DNA from: Symbiodinium natans
Lineage: Eukaryota; Sar; Dinophyceae; Suessiales; Symbiodiniaceae
Reading direction: 5' to 3'
NCBI GenBank assembly: GCA_905221605.1
Contig: CAJNDS010001669.1
Coordinates: forward strand, 428,001 to 492,000
Length of the DNA: 64,000 bases
The notes under the pieces were generated by a model, which saw nothing but the letters and a program-made list of their open reading frames with translations, searched no databases and was not told the origin of the DNA. Made by a program: the position numbers and the translations under genes. Shown here in pieces: positions 50,755 to 61,087 of the stretch. Every line of letters starts with the position of its first letter. The first letter of the stretch is position 1.

Positions 50755-50862
50755 CTGGGCTTCGTAGGGTTTAGGGTTTAGGGTTTAGGGTTTAGGGTTT
50801 AGGGTTTAGGGTTTAGGGTTTAGGGTTTAGGGTTTAGGGTTTAGGGCAAAGACCTGAGCTTC
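50753..50862. repeat. TTTAGGG tract with 11-bp flanking repeat
   Basis: ACCTGGGCTTC at 50753-50763 and ACCTGAGCTTC at 50852-50862 (one change) flank 88 bp of TTTAGGG units. Confidence 0.65.
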
Positions 50863-50864
50863 CC

Positions 50865-51480
50865 AAAGAGCCCTTAAAATCCCTTCACCTAGGAACAAAA
50901 AAAGTGCCCATTTTTGCTTAAAGGGGCTTGATCCCTTCCCCCGTTTATTAAACCCACCCCGAATAATTAATTTAAAAAAAACCCGGAAAATCCTGCCGAA
51001 ACCGACCCCGCCGTTTAAACCCTATTCCGAATTAGGGGGGGGTTCAGGGCTCCGAAAACCCTCAAGCAAACCAACATCCTGAAGCTCCCTTCCCTCCCTT
51101 CCCAGCCCAGACCCTAAACCCTTTGGACCCCAAACATGGCAGTTGGATAAACACATCCCCCTAATATTAAAAACGCATTTCGAGTTTCTGTTGGGGGGGT
51201 GGGGGGTCCGGGTGGGGGGGGGGGGGGGCCCCCGCTTAATATTGGGCGGAAGGGATTATAGGGGAACCTAAAGCCCCCAAAAAGGGAACAAGAGAACTAC
51301 TGGGCATCCTAGTCGACATAGGAATGTACCGGTACTTATAACCCTACTTCTCTCTACCCATGAACCTCCACTAAACCCTAAACCCCAATCTCTTGGCTGA
51401 TCAAGGCCTGCTCGTGAATTTAGGTCCTCAGGGCTTGGCGGGGAAAGCGCTAAGTAGACCTTACGTACCTCGAATCATAG
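50865..51480. other. Low-complexity and repeat debris
   Basis: Poly-G runs near 51190-51230 and a partial family A arm at 51350-51372. No gene recognised. Confidence 0.5.
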
Positions 51481-51486
51481 GGGCTC

Positions 51487-51612
51487 CTACTTGGAGGTTC
51501 AGGGTACTTGTAACCCTAATTATAACTGTACTTACAAGCCCCCCAAGTCCCCTAAGTAGGTTATAAGCAGACTTATAACTGTGGTTATAAGTAGCCATGA
51601 ACCTCAAGTATT
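51487..51612. mobile_element. Hairpin element, family A
   Basis: CTACTTGGAGGTTCAGGGTA at the left, GTAGCCATGAACCTCAAGTA at the right. Confidence 0.85.
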
Positions 51613-51754
51613 GTGAACCAACTCTACTCTTGAGTTCTATGTTCTTGGGACCTCTGAGGAGATATCCTGCGCGGCTGGGGCAAGACCTTTTTCAGCCTCA
51701 CCGCTTCAAGACATGTTTCCGCCTAAGGGGTGTATGCATGCATGTGCATTAAAT

Positions 51755-51860
51755 AAATATTATATGTATGTATATATGTGCATGTATAGGTTTACGTTTA
51801 TGTATATGTATATGTGTATATGTGTGTGTGTGTGTGTGCATGTGTGTGTGAGAGAGTATA
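51755..51860. repeat. TATG/TG microsatellite
   Basis: TATGTA then TG repeats ending in GAGAGAG. Confidence 0.88.
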
Positions 51861-52378
51861 CGTATCTGTGCTTGTTCGCTTCTTGTCCAATTGCTTTGGG
51901 GTTTGTTTCACGATTCTGTGACGCAATTCATTAAGGAATCTTCCTTGAACCACATTGAGGAACCCTCTTGTATGTTAAGGAATATCCCTAAAGCCTAAAC
52001 CAACCCGAACCCTAAACCCTAAACCCTAGACTTAAGCGGTTGGAGTCCCCAAAAACCCTGTGATTCGCAGAGAACACTTCCAGGGCTGCTCCTTTCGAGC
52101 TGCCAATGACTTACGGTTGCTTCGCAGGGAATTATCGGGGATTGAGGGCCCTATATATACCCTTTAAGGGATGAGTTTAGGGTTTAAGGTTTCGGGTTTA
52201 GGGTTTTAGGGTTCGCTACTAACCAACAGTAAGATGAATCCCAGGTGCTGATGTAGGAGACGTCGTTCCACCTGTTCAAAATTCCAAAATCACCCGCCCC
52301 TTTGGACTCAGGTAAGTTCGTGCTGATAACCCCATAATTATGATCTAGGATGGCCCTTGTAAAACCCCCTAAACGATA

Positions 52379-52860
52379 TTGATGAACATGATCCTCTTAA
52401 ACCTAATAAGGGAAAAAATCAAAAAAGGGCCTGCCGAGCAAACCTTCAACCCCGTATCTTTGCCACCTGCAAAGTACTGCGTGGATGACATCCCTGGATG
52501 GAGCCTGTGGATGCCTCAGGCATCCCCTGGCACCCCATGCAACGCTGTGCCTTTGGCTTTCGGGTTTGCACTGTGCTTTTGGCTTTGCGGTTTAGGGCTT
52601 AGGGTAGTCCACCAGAGTACCACTAGAACACCGGAATCCCCCGACCAGCGGCGCCCTTCTTGCTCTAAAGGACCCTTGGAGAGTTCTCTGCGGATCATTC
52701 TGTATCTCTCTGCTGCCACACTCCAGCCCATAATGCTTGCTCGATGCCAAGCCCTTCTTTCAACAGGCTTCTGTCTATCCCCCCGGAACTGTCACGCCCG
52801 TTCTTCGAACAAGGCAAGACGACGTCAGGCCCTAAACCCTCAAACTCTAAAACCCTAAAA
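52379..52860 (+). CDS. Unassigned open frame
   Basis: 159 codons. The last part (AATLQPIMLARCQALLSTGF) has fair codon use; the rest includes repeat translation near 52590. It may hide an exon at 52690-52830. Confidence 0.28.
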
Positions 52861-53110
52861 CCCTGAAACCCTGAAACCCCAAAAGCCTAAAACCCTAAGC
52901 CCTCAGAAACCTAAAACGCTACAACCCTGAAACCCTGAAGCCCTAATGCCCTAAAGCCCTAGAATCCTAAAACCCTGAAACCCTGCAGCCCTGAAGCCGA
53001 ACAATCCTGAAACCCTGAGACCCGAAAGCCCTAAGCACTCAACCCTAAACCCTAGCCCTAAAACCTAAACCCTAAACCCTAAACCCTAAACCCCAAACCC
53101 TAAACTCCCC
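52840..53110 (-). repeat. Decayed CCCTAAAA/CCCTGAAA array
   Basis: About 30 degenerate 8-9 bp units such as CCCTGAAA and CCCTAAAG, looser than elsewhere, ending in perfect CCCTAAA. Confidence 0.85.
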
Positions 53111-53386
53111 AAAGCCCTATGCAGGCAAACGTGCCTCACAAGCTTCCAAGGTCCGACGTTGGAGGCGACGCCTGTGCAAGCGACGCCCTTGCTCCGTGCC
53201 GGAACTAAGGGTTTAGGGTTTTTTTCCCTCCTGCACAGCTGGGGGCGAATCCGCATCGCAGGGCTACGTCAGGTCCGAGGCAATCTGAAAAAACTCAGGG
53301 AACATAAACGGTTTAGGGTTTAGGGTTTAGGGTTTAGGGTTTAGGGTTTAGGGTTTAGGGTTCAGGAACCCTAAACTCCAAACTGG

Positions 53387-53467
53387 CTCTCTCGACATCC
53401 CTGGCACCTTGGGGATGCCACTCGCTGACCTTGATCCAGTTTCCTTCCATGCTCCAGACATCCGATC
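53387..53467 (-). CDS. Internal exon, unknown protein
   Basis: CAACAG acceptor, SDVWSMEGNWIKVSEWHPQG then ARDVERA, followed by a GTTTGGAGTTTAGGG donor region. Trp-rich, good codon use. Confidence 0.6.
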
Positions 53468-53816
53468 CTGTTGCAGGATTTAGGGTTTAGGGTTTAGGGG
53501 TTTAGGGGTTAGGGTTTAGGGTTTAGGGTTTAGGGTTTAGGGTTTAGGGTTTAGGGTTAGGGTTAGGGTTAGGTGTTTGAAAGATGCGACTCCCAAAACC
53601 TAGATTGCACCAACCCAAACAACGACCAACAAAGGCAACGCTACCGTCAACCGTTCATGCAACCTTTGCCCAGAGACTCCTACATTAATATAGGTTCCTT
53701 AAGGGAGGGGTTCAAGGCTGATACTCCCACTACTCCCAAAGGCTCCCTAAGCTTCTCGAAGGTCGCCTGGGCACCTACACCCCACGAACCCTCTCCAATA
53801 GGACCCTACAAAAACA

Positions 53817-53936
53817 ACCCAGAGAGCCCAATTTCCCGGAACTAAGGAAAAAAACCCTACAGGCATATAGCAAGGATCCATGTTATGATGTGAATCCAAC
53901 TTCCTTACCTAAGGGGTATTGGGCTCTCTGGGCAAT
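53817..53936. mobile_element. Hairpin element, family E
   Basis: Arms CCCAGAGAGCCCAATTTCCC and AGGGGTATTGGGCTCTCTGG, about 120 bp. Fragments of this family occur throughout (e.g. 12120, 16640, 33370, 58683). Confidence 0.75.
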
Positions 53937-54042
53937 GATGGAGTTCGAATACTCCTAACTAGAGACCCTAATTCGTCGGGAAGAATCCTGAACTATGTCT
54001 CCCCTCGCCGTATTCCACAGTTAAGAATACAAAGAAGTTCTT

Positions 54043-54195
54043 ACCGGGACCATATGGAAGTGGCCCTACACCCCAGTTTGTCAGTCCCAGTTGTCCTCGC
54101 GGCACGGATTTGTTCTCCAGGTAGACGTTGCCGCGGGCGTCCACGGCAAAGTCGGAGAACATTTCGAAAAACTGGTCGCAGGGCTTGAGTGCAGG
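54043..54195 (-). CDS. Exon, unknown protein
   Basis: Longest well-supported exon of this region: PCDQFFEMFSDFAVDARGNV then YLENKSVPRGQLGLTNWGVG and PLPYGPG. High GC at third positions. No family recognised. Acceptor side ACTCAAG. Confidence 0.65.
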
Positions 54196-54984
54196 GCATA
54201 GGATTCCCACAGAGACAGATACCGGTTGAACAAGGAATGCGCCTCAAACTATACAGGCGGATTTTCCCGTATCTAGGGTTTAGGATTACTATGCTCAGGG
54301 TCTGAGTCTGAATCTGCTCATTTCCCCAGCCTTCTCTCGAAGCGACTCGCTGCCCAAGACGGGCAAAGAACCGTTGTTGGCAGCCTGTGCCGTGGTATAG
54401 CGGCTTACTTGCACCCATGGCTGTGCATTTGTTTTTTGTGTTTGCTTCCGTTGTAGAGCTTTGGGGGTTGTACTGTCTTAGGGTTTTGGGGTTTAGGTTT
54501 TAGGAGTTTTAGGGTTTAGGGGATAAGGGTTGTAGGGTTTTAGGGTTGTAGGGTTTACGCCCCCGCACCCCCCCGCCCCTCCCCCGCGCTTTGTTTGAGT
54601 TTTTCTTGCTCCTTGAACGTCAAGCCTGATAGCCGCAAGCGGCCACTTTTAGGCTTTGCTAGCGAGGGAACATTTCCGGTGACAGCACTGGTGCTGATTC
54701 AATCTTGCATTTGGCTTGACGGCTTGACCCCTCGGCACATTCGTGAACATTCGCCCTAATTGTGGTCAGCATATTGCCTACAGAGACTGGGGGTGGGGAC
54801 CTCAGGATAAGGCAGGCTTGACCCTAAACCCTAAACCGTAAACCCTAAACCCTAAAGCCTAAACCCTTTGACCTCAAGCACGTTGAACTGCGAAATCAGG
54901 AAGCAAACACAACCTGGACAAGGACTTATCACGCCGCGGACCATACGAGTTCTCGGTCCCGGGGTCTGCCCTTGTGCGCTTCCA

Positions 54985-55330
54985 CCCTAAACCCTAAACC
55001 CTAAACCCTAAACCCTAAACCCTAAACCCTAAACCCTAAACCCTAAACCCTGACCCTAAACCCTAAACCCTAAACCCTAGAGCCAAAAAGGTCCCCAAAA
55101 CCTTCTGCTGACCGGGCTGCTGCTTCCGTCCCTGCGGCAGACTCGACACTGTGGACCTTGCAGGGAAGCATGGTCGTTTAGGAACCCTAAACCCTAAACC
55201 CTAAACCCTAAACCCTAAACCCTAAAACCCTAAACCCTAAACCCTAAACCCTAAACCCTAAACCCTAAGCCCTAAACCCTAAGCCCTAAGCCCTAAACCC
55301 TAAACCCCAAACCCCAAACCCTAAACCTAG
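54985..55330 (-). repeat. Two CCCTAAA tracts with small island
   Basis: 54985-55080 and 55184-55328, about 13 and 20 units, with variants CCCTAAG near the right end. The tract turns into TTTAGGG at 55329 (a short palindrome CCTAGGG). Confidence 0.95.
55090..55175 (-). CDS. Possible exon, unknown protein
   Basis: Reads LPCKVHSVESAAGTEAAARS then AEGFG; Ala-rich, sense TTTAGGG downstream. Confidence 0.42.
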
Positions 55331-55571
55331 GGTTTAGGGCTAGGATTTGCCACACGCCAAGCAGACCAGAGACACTGCAGGGTAACGGTGTGGCTGATGG
55401 GCTCAGGCCGCGAAACCCCAATGCCCCTTCGCCAAGGAAATAGACCTTAAATAATTGTAAAGATCTCCCTAAACCCTAAACCCTAAACCCTAAGTCCTAA
55501 ACCCTAAATCCCAGATGGTTTTAGGTACATTCCTTCATTACGGAGACGATGAAGCGCCTCAACTTCTTCTC

Positions 55572-55828
55572 CTAGATGACGCTGCTCCTGATCCTTTCGA
55601 AGGAGCTCTCCTTCAAGAAGAAGGGGTTGTCCTGCTTCAAGGTGCCGGTCGTCTTCTCGAACTCCTCGACCATCTTGAACAAATCCCCCAAGGGCGTCTT
55701 TACCCTGCTGAGTATGTTGAAGATGGCAGTTGACTTGTCCGTGGGGTAGCCGGTGAAGCAGACCTTGCCCTTGTACAACTTGGCAAGCTTCACTGATGAC
55801 TTGGCATAGGGCCAAGGTTCAAGCCATT
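55572..55828 (-). CDS. Terminal exon, unknown protein
   Basis: The frame reads KLAKLYKGKVCFTGYPTDKS, TAIFNILSRVKTPLGDLFKM, VEEFEKTTGTLKQDNPFFLK, ESSFERIRSSVI then a TAG stop. Almost every codon ends in G or C, the strongest codon signature outside the retrotransposon. An in-frame stop lies upstream at 55827, so the exon begins between there and about 55790, within GCCAAGTCATCAGTG. Not recognised. Confidence 0.68.
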
Positions 55829-55873
55829 AGCGAACATCCATCAGGAGAGTGAAGGCTTCATGTCCTACTGACC

Positions 55874-55940
55874 GGTTTAGGGTTTAGGGTTTAGGGTTTA
55901 GGGTTTAGGGTTTAGGGTTTAGGGTTTAGGGTTTAGGGTT
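55874..55940 (+). repeat. TTTAGGG tract, about 9 units
   Basis: Perfect array. Confidence 0.95.
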
Positions 55941-56035
55941 AACCACCAGCGACCCCAAAGAGCCCATATCCCCCCTAGCTAGCTGAGGAATGCACCTTGA
56001 ACTTTTTGGAGCTCGTTGACTGTGATCTAAGACAT

Positions 56036-56142
56036 ACTTGGAGGTTCCGGGTACTTATAACCCTAATTATAACTGTACTTACCAGCCCCCTTAGCCCTCT
56101 AAACCCCAAACCCTAAACCCTCATGAACCTCCAAGTATTCCT
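56036..56142. mobile_element. Family A hairpin with CCCTAAA in its interior
   Basis: Left CTTGGAGGTTCCGGGTACTT, right CTCATGAACCTCCAAGTATT. The right half of the interior is replaced by CCCTAAA-type units (56098-56122). Confidence 0.75.
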
Positions 56143-56149
56143 TGCTTCC

Positions 56150-57045
56150 TGGGCCTCGTGCTCTCTGAGGTGCTTGCGGGTTGTTTTTGTGTTCACTGAG
56201 AAATGTAAACCCTAGTCCCTAATCCCTGATCCCTAAACCCTAAACCCTATACTCTAAACCCTACTGAGAAATGACCGATGCCTGCAACCCTGGGGCTTCC
56301 CCAAAAAGCCCGACGTCCCTTGAATTCAGAGAAGTGCGGCCCAACCGATAAGCAAGATCTGGTTCCTATGGATTCGTCCTCAATGCTTAACTATGGTTTT
56401 TTATACGTTGGAAAACCCTAAGGATCTGGTTACTATGGCTTTCGGCTTAGTCCTTAACCTATGGGGCTGCTTAGGTCTATTTAAGCACTTGGAGGGAAGA
56501 ATGAGCCCTTCGAGAACATGCCTTAACTTAAGCTGCACCGGAAATCCTTAAAATAAACGACGGCTTGGAAGCCCCATGTAACCCTGTAACCATGTTATGA
56601 AAAGGGTGCCCTTTTTGGGGTCGGTTGCTTTAGGGAGCCGAGAACCAAAAAACCCGAACCCTAAACCTCTGAAACCCCAAAAGAGCGCCAAACCCTGAGC
56701 TACCAGGAAGGTGATTCACGCAGATTCCTTGACTTAACCTTGACTTCAGGGAGGGATATAAGGAGGGACCCCTAGAAGGGACCCGTATACTTCTTCCCCT
56801 GAATAACGTCTGGCCCTATACACACCTTGTATACCGAACTCGCCCCTAAACCCTAAACCCTAGACCGAGACCCTAACACCCTATATACCCTAAACCCTAC
56901 TTTCTTGCCTTCTTGCCTAAAGTCCCTTATAGGGGTCCCTCCTTTAGTCCCTTGATTGACTTAGAGGGCAATAGGCCCCCTAAGCCCCAACCCGATGCCT
57001 CCTCCAAGGCTGCAGGCGGGAGCCCAGGCGTCTTGCGATGTTGGT
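56150..57045. other. Hairpin remnants, no gene recognised
   Basis: Contains a family D fragment (56582-56660) and segments related to 20950-21140 (GGGATATAAGGAGGGACCCC at 56752). Confidence 0.5.
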
Positions 57046-57283
57046 AGGGTTTAGGGTTTAGGGTTTAGGGTTTAGGGTTTAGGGTTTAGGGTTTAGGGTT
57101 TAGGGTTTAGGGTTTAGGGTTTAGGGTTTAGGGTTTTAGTGTTTAGGGTTTAGGGTTTAGGGTTTAGGGTTTAGGGTTTAGGGTTTAGGGTTTAGGGTTT
57201 AGGGTTTAGGGTTTGGGGTTTGGGGTTTGGGGTTTGGGGTTTGGGGTTTAGGGTTTAGGGTTTAGGGCTTAGGGCTTAGGGTT
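57046..57283 (+). repeat. Longest TTTAGGG tract, about 34 units
   Basis: Nearly perfect TTTAGGG, then five TTTGGGG, then TTTAGGG and CTTAGGG. Blocks of one variant suggest local unit amplification. Confidence 0.97.
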
Positions 57284-57409
57284 GCCGCAACTGCAAGTAC
57301 ACCCGGGCCTGACCGTATATGGAGCATTTCGGGACCTGTTGAGAGTAACCATGGGGCCTTCACGTTGGGTCTGTAGGGGGTCCCTAAACCCTAAACCCTA
57401 AACCCTAAA

Positions 57410-57975
57410 GGTCTTGTAGGGCTGGAGCTCGAAAACCTGGGACCCGGAATCCCACGTATCCACGAAAAGTACGCCATCTGCTGAAGCCAAGAGTACACTG
57501 GGAATAAAACTGGCCCCCTTTTTTTGGCTTAAACGGGCTTACAAGGGAGCCTAAATCCGCAAAAGCGGGAATCAGGCCCTACTTCGGGTCCCGGTGCAGG
57601 CCCGAAGCGTACCAGAAGATCCCCCCACAGCGCACCCTTCTCCGCACAAGAGTGCCCCAAGACTGTTCTCTTCCTAAGCTTTCCCCAGTTGCCATGTCGG
57701 GGAAAGGAGGTGAGGAATTTACACATTCTAAGTGCAACTATCTGCAGAACCGCCGATGCTTCTGTGACTCCCCACCATGTCTTCAGCTACCAATGAGTGG
57801 ATGCCTCTGCTGGGCGCATCACAGCAGTTGCGCGGGCGATGGGAAGCCAAACGCATTTTTGTTTTTGCTTTAGAGCAATTTTACCCAGCTGCTCTAAACC
57901 CTAAACCTTAAATCATGTCCAAGATCCTCCGGAATCCTAACCCTAAACCAAACCCTAAACCCTAAACCTAAACCC
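57410..57975 (+). repeat. Tandem duplication copy 1 (no internal tract)
   Basis: First of two copies with a 605-bp period. A plus frame of 73 codons from ATG 57652 (CNYLQNRRCFCDSPPCLQLP, then GCLCWAHHSSCAGDGK) is Cys-rich and open to 57873. At 57711-57725 it has TGAGGAATTTACACA where copy 2 has telomere units. Compared with copy 2 it also carries about 11 extra bases near 57612. Confidence 0.9.
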
Positions 57976-58014
57976 TAAAACCTAAACCCTAAGCCCTAAA
58001 CCCTAAACCCTAAA

Positions 58015-58580
58015 GGTCTTGTAGGGCTGGGGCCCGAGAACCTGGCACCTGGAATCCCACGTATCCACGAAAAGTATGCCACATACGAGACCCAAGAGTA
58101 AAGTGGGAATAAAACAGGTCCCCCTTTTTAACAAGGGGGCTTAAACGGGCTTACAAGGGAACCTAAATCCGCAAAAGCGGGAATCAGGCCTTACTTCGGG
58201 TCCCGGTGCAGGCCCGAAGCGTACCCCACGGCGCACCCTTCTCCGCACAAGAGTGCCCAAAACCGTTCTCTTCCTAAGCTTTCCCCAGTTGCCATGTCGG
58301 GGAAAGGAGGAAACCCTAAACCCTAAACGCTAAACCCTTCTAAGTGCAACTATCTGCAGAACCGCCGATGCTTCTGCGACTCCCCGCCATGTCTTCAGCT
58401 ACCAATGGGTGGAGGCCTCCGTTGGGCGGATCACAGCAGTTGCGCGGGCGATGGGAAGCCAAACGCATTTTTGCTTTTGCTTTGGGGCAAAGTAACCAGC
58501 TGCTCTAAACCCTAAACCTTAAATCATGTCCAAGATCCTCCGGAATCCTAACCCTAAACCAAACCCTAAACCCTAAAACC
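58015..58580 (+). repeat. Tandem duplication copy 2 (with internal CCCTAAA)
   Basis: About 90 percent identical to copy 1. Between GGGGAAAGGAGG and TTCTAAGTGCAACTATCTGC it has 27 bp of CCCTAAA units (58311-58337) instead of 15 bp of unique sequence. The Cys-rich frame of copy 1 is broken upstream by a stop and altered here (CLQLPMGGGLRWADHSSC). Confidence 0.9.
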
Positions 58581-58599
58581 TAAACCCTAAACCCTAACT

Positions 58600-58682
58600 G
58601 GACTCGACCTCTTCAGCCGCTCCTTCTTGCCACAAGACTTCACTACCCCCGAAAAAGCACAAAAGCACAGCCCTAACCGCCC
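58600..58682 (-). CDS. Possible exon, unknown protein
   Basis: The minus frame reads VLLCFFGGSEVLWQEGAAEE then VES. Short and unsupported by neighbours. Confidence 0.33.
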
Positions 58683-58800
58683 AGAGAGCCCAGGGTTAAG
58701 GGTTTAGGGCTTAGGGTTTAGGATCCCAATACCGCTTAATGTGGGAAGATACCTTCAACGATGTGGGGATCTTGATTGTAACTCAAGGCGCGTTCCTGAA
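58683..58800. mobile_element. Family E fragment with telomere-like insertion
   Basis: The family word GAGAGCCCAATACC is interrupted after GAGAGCCCA by 32 bp of TTTAGGG units (58693-58724); CCCA is repeated at the right side before ATACC. Confidence 0.65.
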
Positions 58801-58844
58801 TACCCTAAACCCCAAACCCTATCCCCCAAACCCCAAAAAGCCCA

Positions 58845-59004
58845 AGGAGTGACAGGCCTCACCTCCAAACCCTAAACCCTAAACCCTAAACCCCAAACCC
58901 TAAACCCTAAACCCTAAACCCTAAACCCTAAACCCTAAACCCTAAACCCTAAACCCTAAACCCTAAACCCTAAACCCTAAACCCAGGAGTGAGAGGCCTC
59001 ATCT
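58845..59004. repeat. CCCTAAA tract with 20-bp flanking repeat
   Basis: AGGAGTGACAGGCCTCACCT at 58845-58864 and AGGAGTGAGAGGCCTCATCT at 58985-59004 (two changes) flank 120 bp, about 17 units, of CCCTAAA. Confidence 0.8.
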
Positions 59005-59095
59005 GGACTCTCACTCTCCGGGTCCGCTTCGAGGCGGCTCGGTGCTCCACGGATCCTGGCATCCCAGCGTCGGGGTCCCAAAGGTATACGACGTG
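58985..59095 (-). CDS. Internal exon, unknown protein
   Basis: Reads HVVYLWDPDAGMPGSVEHRA then ASKRTRRVRVQMRPLT. Basic C-terminal half. Sense CCCTAAA upstream (59097-59217 on the plus strand reads TTTAGGG) and TTTAGGG downstream. Its 3' edge is the 20-bp direct repeat. Confidence 0.52.
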
Positions 59096-59096
59096 A

Positions 59097-59217
59097 GGGT
59101 TAGGGTTTAGGGTTTAGGGTTTAGGGTTTAGGGTTTAGGGTTTAGGGTTTAGGGTTTAGGGTTTAGGGTTTAGGGTTTAGGGTTTAGGGTTTAGGGTTTA
59201 GGGTCTAGGGTTTAGGG
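59097..59217 (+). repeat. TTTAGGG tract, about 17 units
   Basis: Perfect but for one TCTAGGG. It forms an inverted pair with 58865-58984 around the exon at 58985-59095. Confidence 0.96.
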
Positions 59218-59683
59218 CACCCCGGGTACAACTTTCAGGTTTAGGGCCTTAGGGATTCGTTTTTGGATACCCTGTAAGCCCTAAAAAGGGCGCTGTGATT
59301 TTTGTTGAGGGTTTAGGGCTTCGGGCTGAAAAGATTCACTGCAGGGACCTAAGACCCCCTTCATATAGGGGGGTTTACGAACATTAGGGGTCCCCCAAAC
59401 TAGACCCCCAGTAGGATTCCCTTATAATCAGGACCCCAATAAGATATCCCTATTTTCGAACACCCCCATATATCAGATGGTGATATGGTCTACTTTCTGG
59501 GCCCAAAAGGCCCTTTCGCGAGACATGGTTGCTGTTCGGTAAAAATCTTCAACGGAAACCAGTTTGATTTGTCTGAGTACATTCCGTGGACATGTATCTC
59601 TCGCGCAGAGGCCTAAGCCCTCTCTCTCTCAATCCTAAATCCTAAACCCTACACTCGTTTTCTGTCATGAGCTCCGGCCCATA

Positions 59684-60260
59684 GTGGATGGGAAAGCCCG
59701 GGTCACAGGGACCGCCGGACGGAAGCTGTCTCAACAGATCTCAGGTCTAGGACGGTGTGGGATGACTTCACAACAATGTCCTCTGCCACATTTAGGGTTT
59801 AGGATCTCGGGTATCGAGCCGTACATATTCGACCAGACTCGCCCTCGCACTCGAGGAACACAGCTCACACAACTGCAGTCTCCGTCATTATGGTCAGGCG
59901 GAACGGCGCAGAGTTGGGAGAGGAGGGTGGGATGCCATAGCTGGATACACCAGAGTCCCTAAGTCAGCGACTCTGGCATACTCAGTCCCGACCCCTCTTT
60001 TGGCTAAATCAGAACTTATGGCTGCGGACTGCGAATGTATATGTACGACCAACATGCCAAGAATGAAACCAGTGCACAAAACATGCCCTAAGCACTGCAC
60101 TGCATGGCGTTGGCTTAAGCTTCTCAACAGCTGCCCAGTCTTGGTCGGGTGTCCTGTGTGCCGGCTTTGCCGCTGCCTGCATGAGGAAGATCGCAGAATC
60201 TTCATCCCAACTGAGGGACTCGCAAATGCCTCGGCTTCTGGCTTCTGGGGCTTGGCGTGG
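59684..60260 (+). CDS. Unassigned open frames
   Basis: Two plus frames: 59684-59962 (RGTQLTQLQSPSLWSGGTAQ) and 60000-60260, which is Cys-rich (DCECICTTNMPRMK, then CPVLVGCPVCRLCRCLHEED). A minus frame (59894-60205, LCTGFILGMLVVHIHSQSAA) competes. Not resolved. Confidence 0.33.
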
Positions 60261-60478
60261 GTTAGGGTTAGGGTTTAGGGGTTTAGGGGTTTAGGGGATT
60301 AGGGGTTTAGGGGTTTAGGGGTTTAGGGGTTTAGGGGTTTAGGGGTTTAGGGGTTTCGGGGTTTAGGGGTTTAGGGGTTTAATTAGGGGTTTAGGGGTTT
60401 AGGGGTTTAGGGGTGTAGGGGTGTAGGGGTTTAGGGGTTTAGGGATTTAGGGGTTTAGGGGTTTAGGGGTTAGGGTCT
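60258..60478 (+). repeat. TTTAGGGG 8-mer array, about 26 units
   Basis: Unit length is 8 rather than 7 (GTTTAGGG plus G), uniform across the array apart from a few changes. Distinct from neighbouring 7-mer tracts. Confidence 0.96.
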
Positions 60479-61087
60479 ACTTGCCGTAGCTCACACACTG
60501 GCAATTCATGAAAGCACATGCATGCAATGGAAACAGACCTGCCCATCCTCATCATTGTCAGATTGTTACTTTACGATGAAGAAGTCTGTTTTTGCTATGT
60601 TACGTGAATATGTGTTGCTATAAAAGACGACCGTCTGCGCTCTGAGTCCTGGATCCCATGCATACATCCTGCAAGCTAAGGAAGGTTTCTGGGCCTTTAG
60701 GGTGAGGATTCAAAGCTCTTGACTCAGGCGAAGTAGCATCCCTAAACCCTAAACCTAAACCCTAAACCCTAAACTCTAAACCCTAAACCCTCAACCCTGC
60801 CAAAGGTTTAGGGTTCCTGGAAGCCTAGAGCCAGCCCTCCGCCCCTTCGAAGATACTATGCGATGCCAGAACGGGTCATAAGTGCTAGACGATCAAAAAG
60901 AACAGCAACAGCAAGAATCATGGAAAAAGGAGTAGTAATAAATTGACTACGTCACTACGTTTCTCCTTCTTTAAAAAATAGAGAACAGCTCCGGCATTAG
61001 CTGCACGTGCAAGGCATGGTGTACAAGAATTGAACCGACGTCATCGAACCAAGACCAAAACATCACCTAGGACCTAGAAGACATGCT

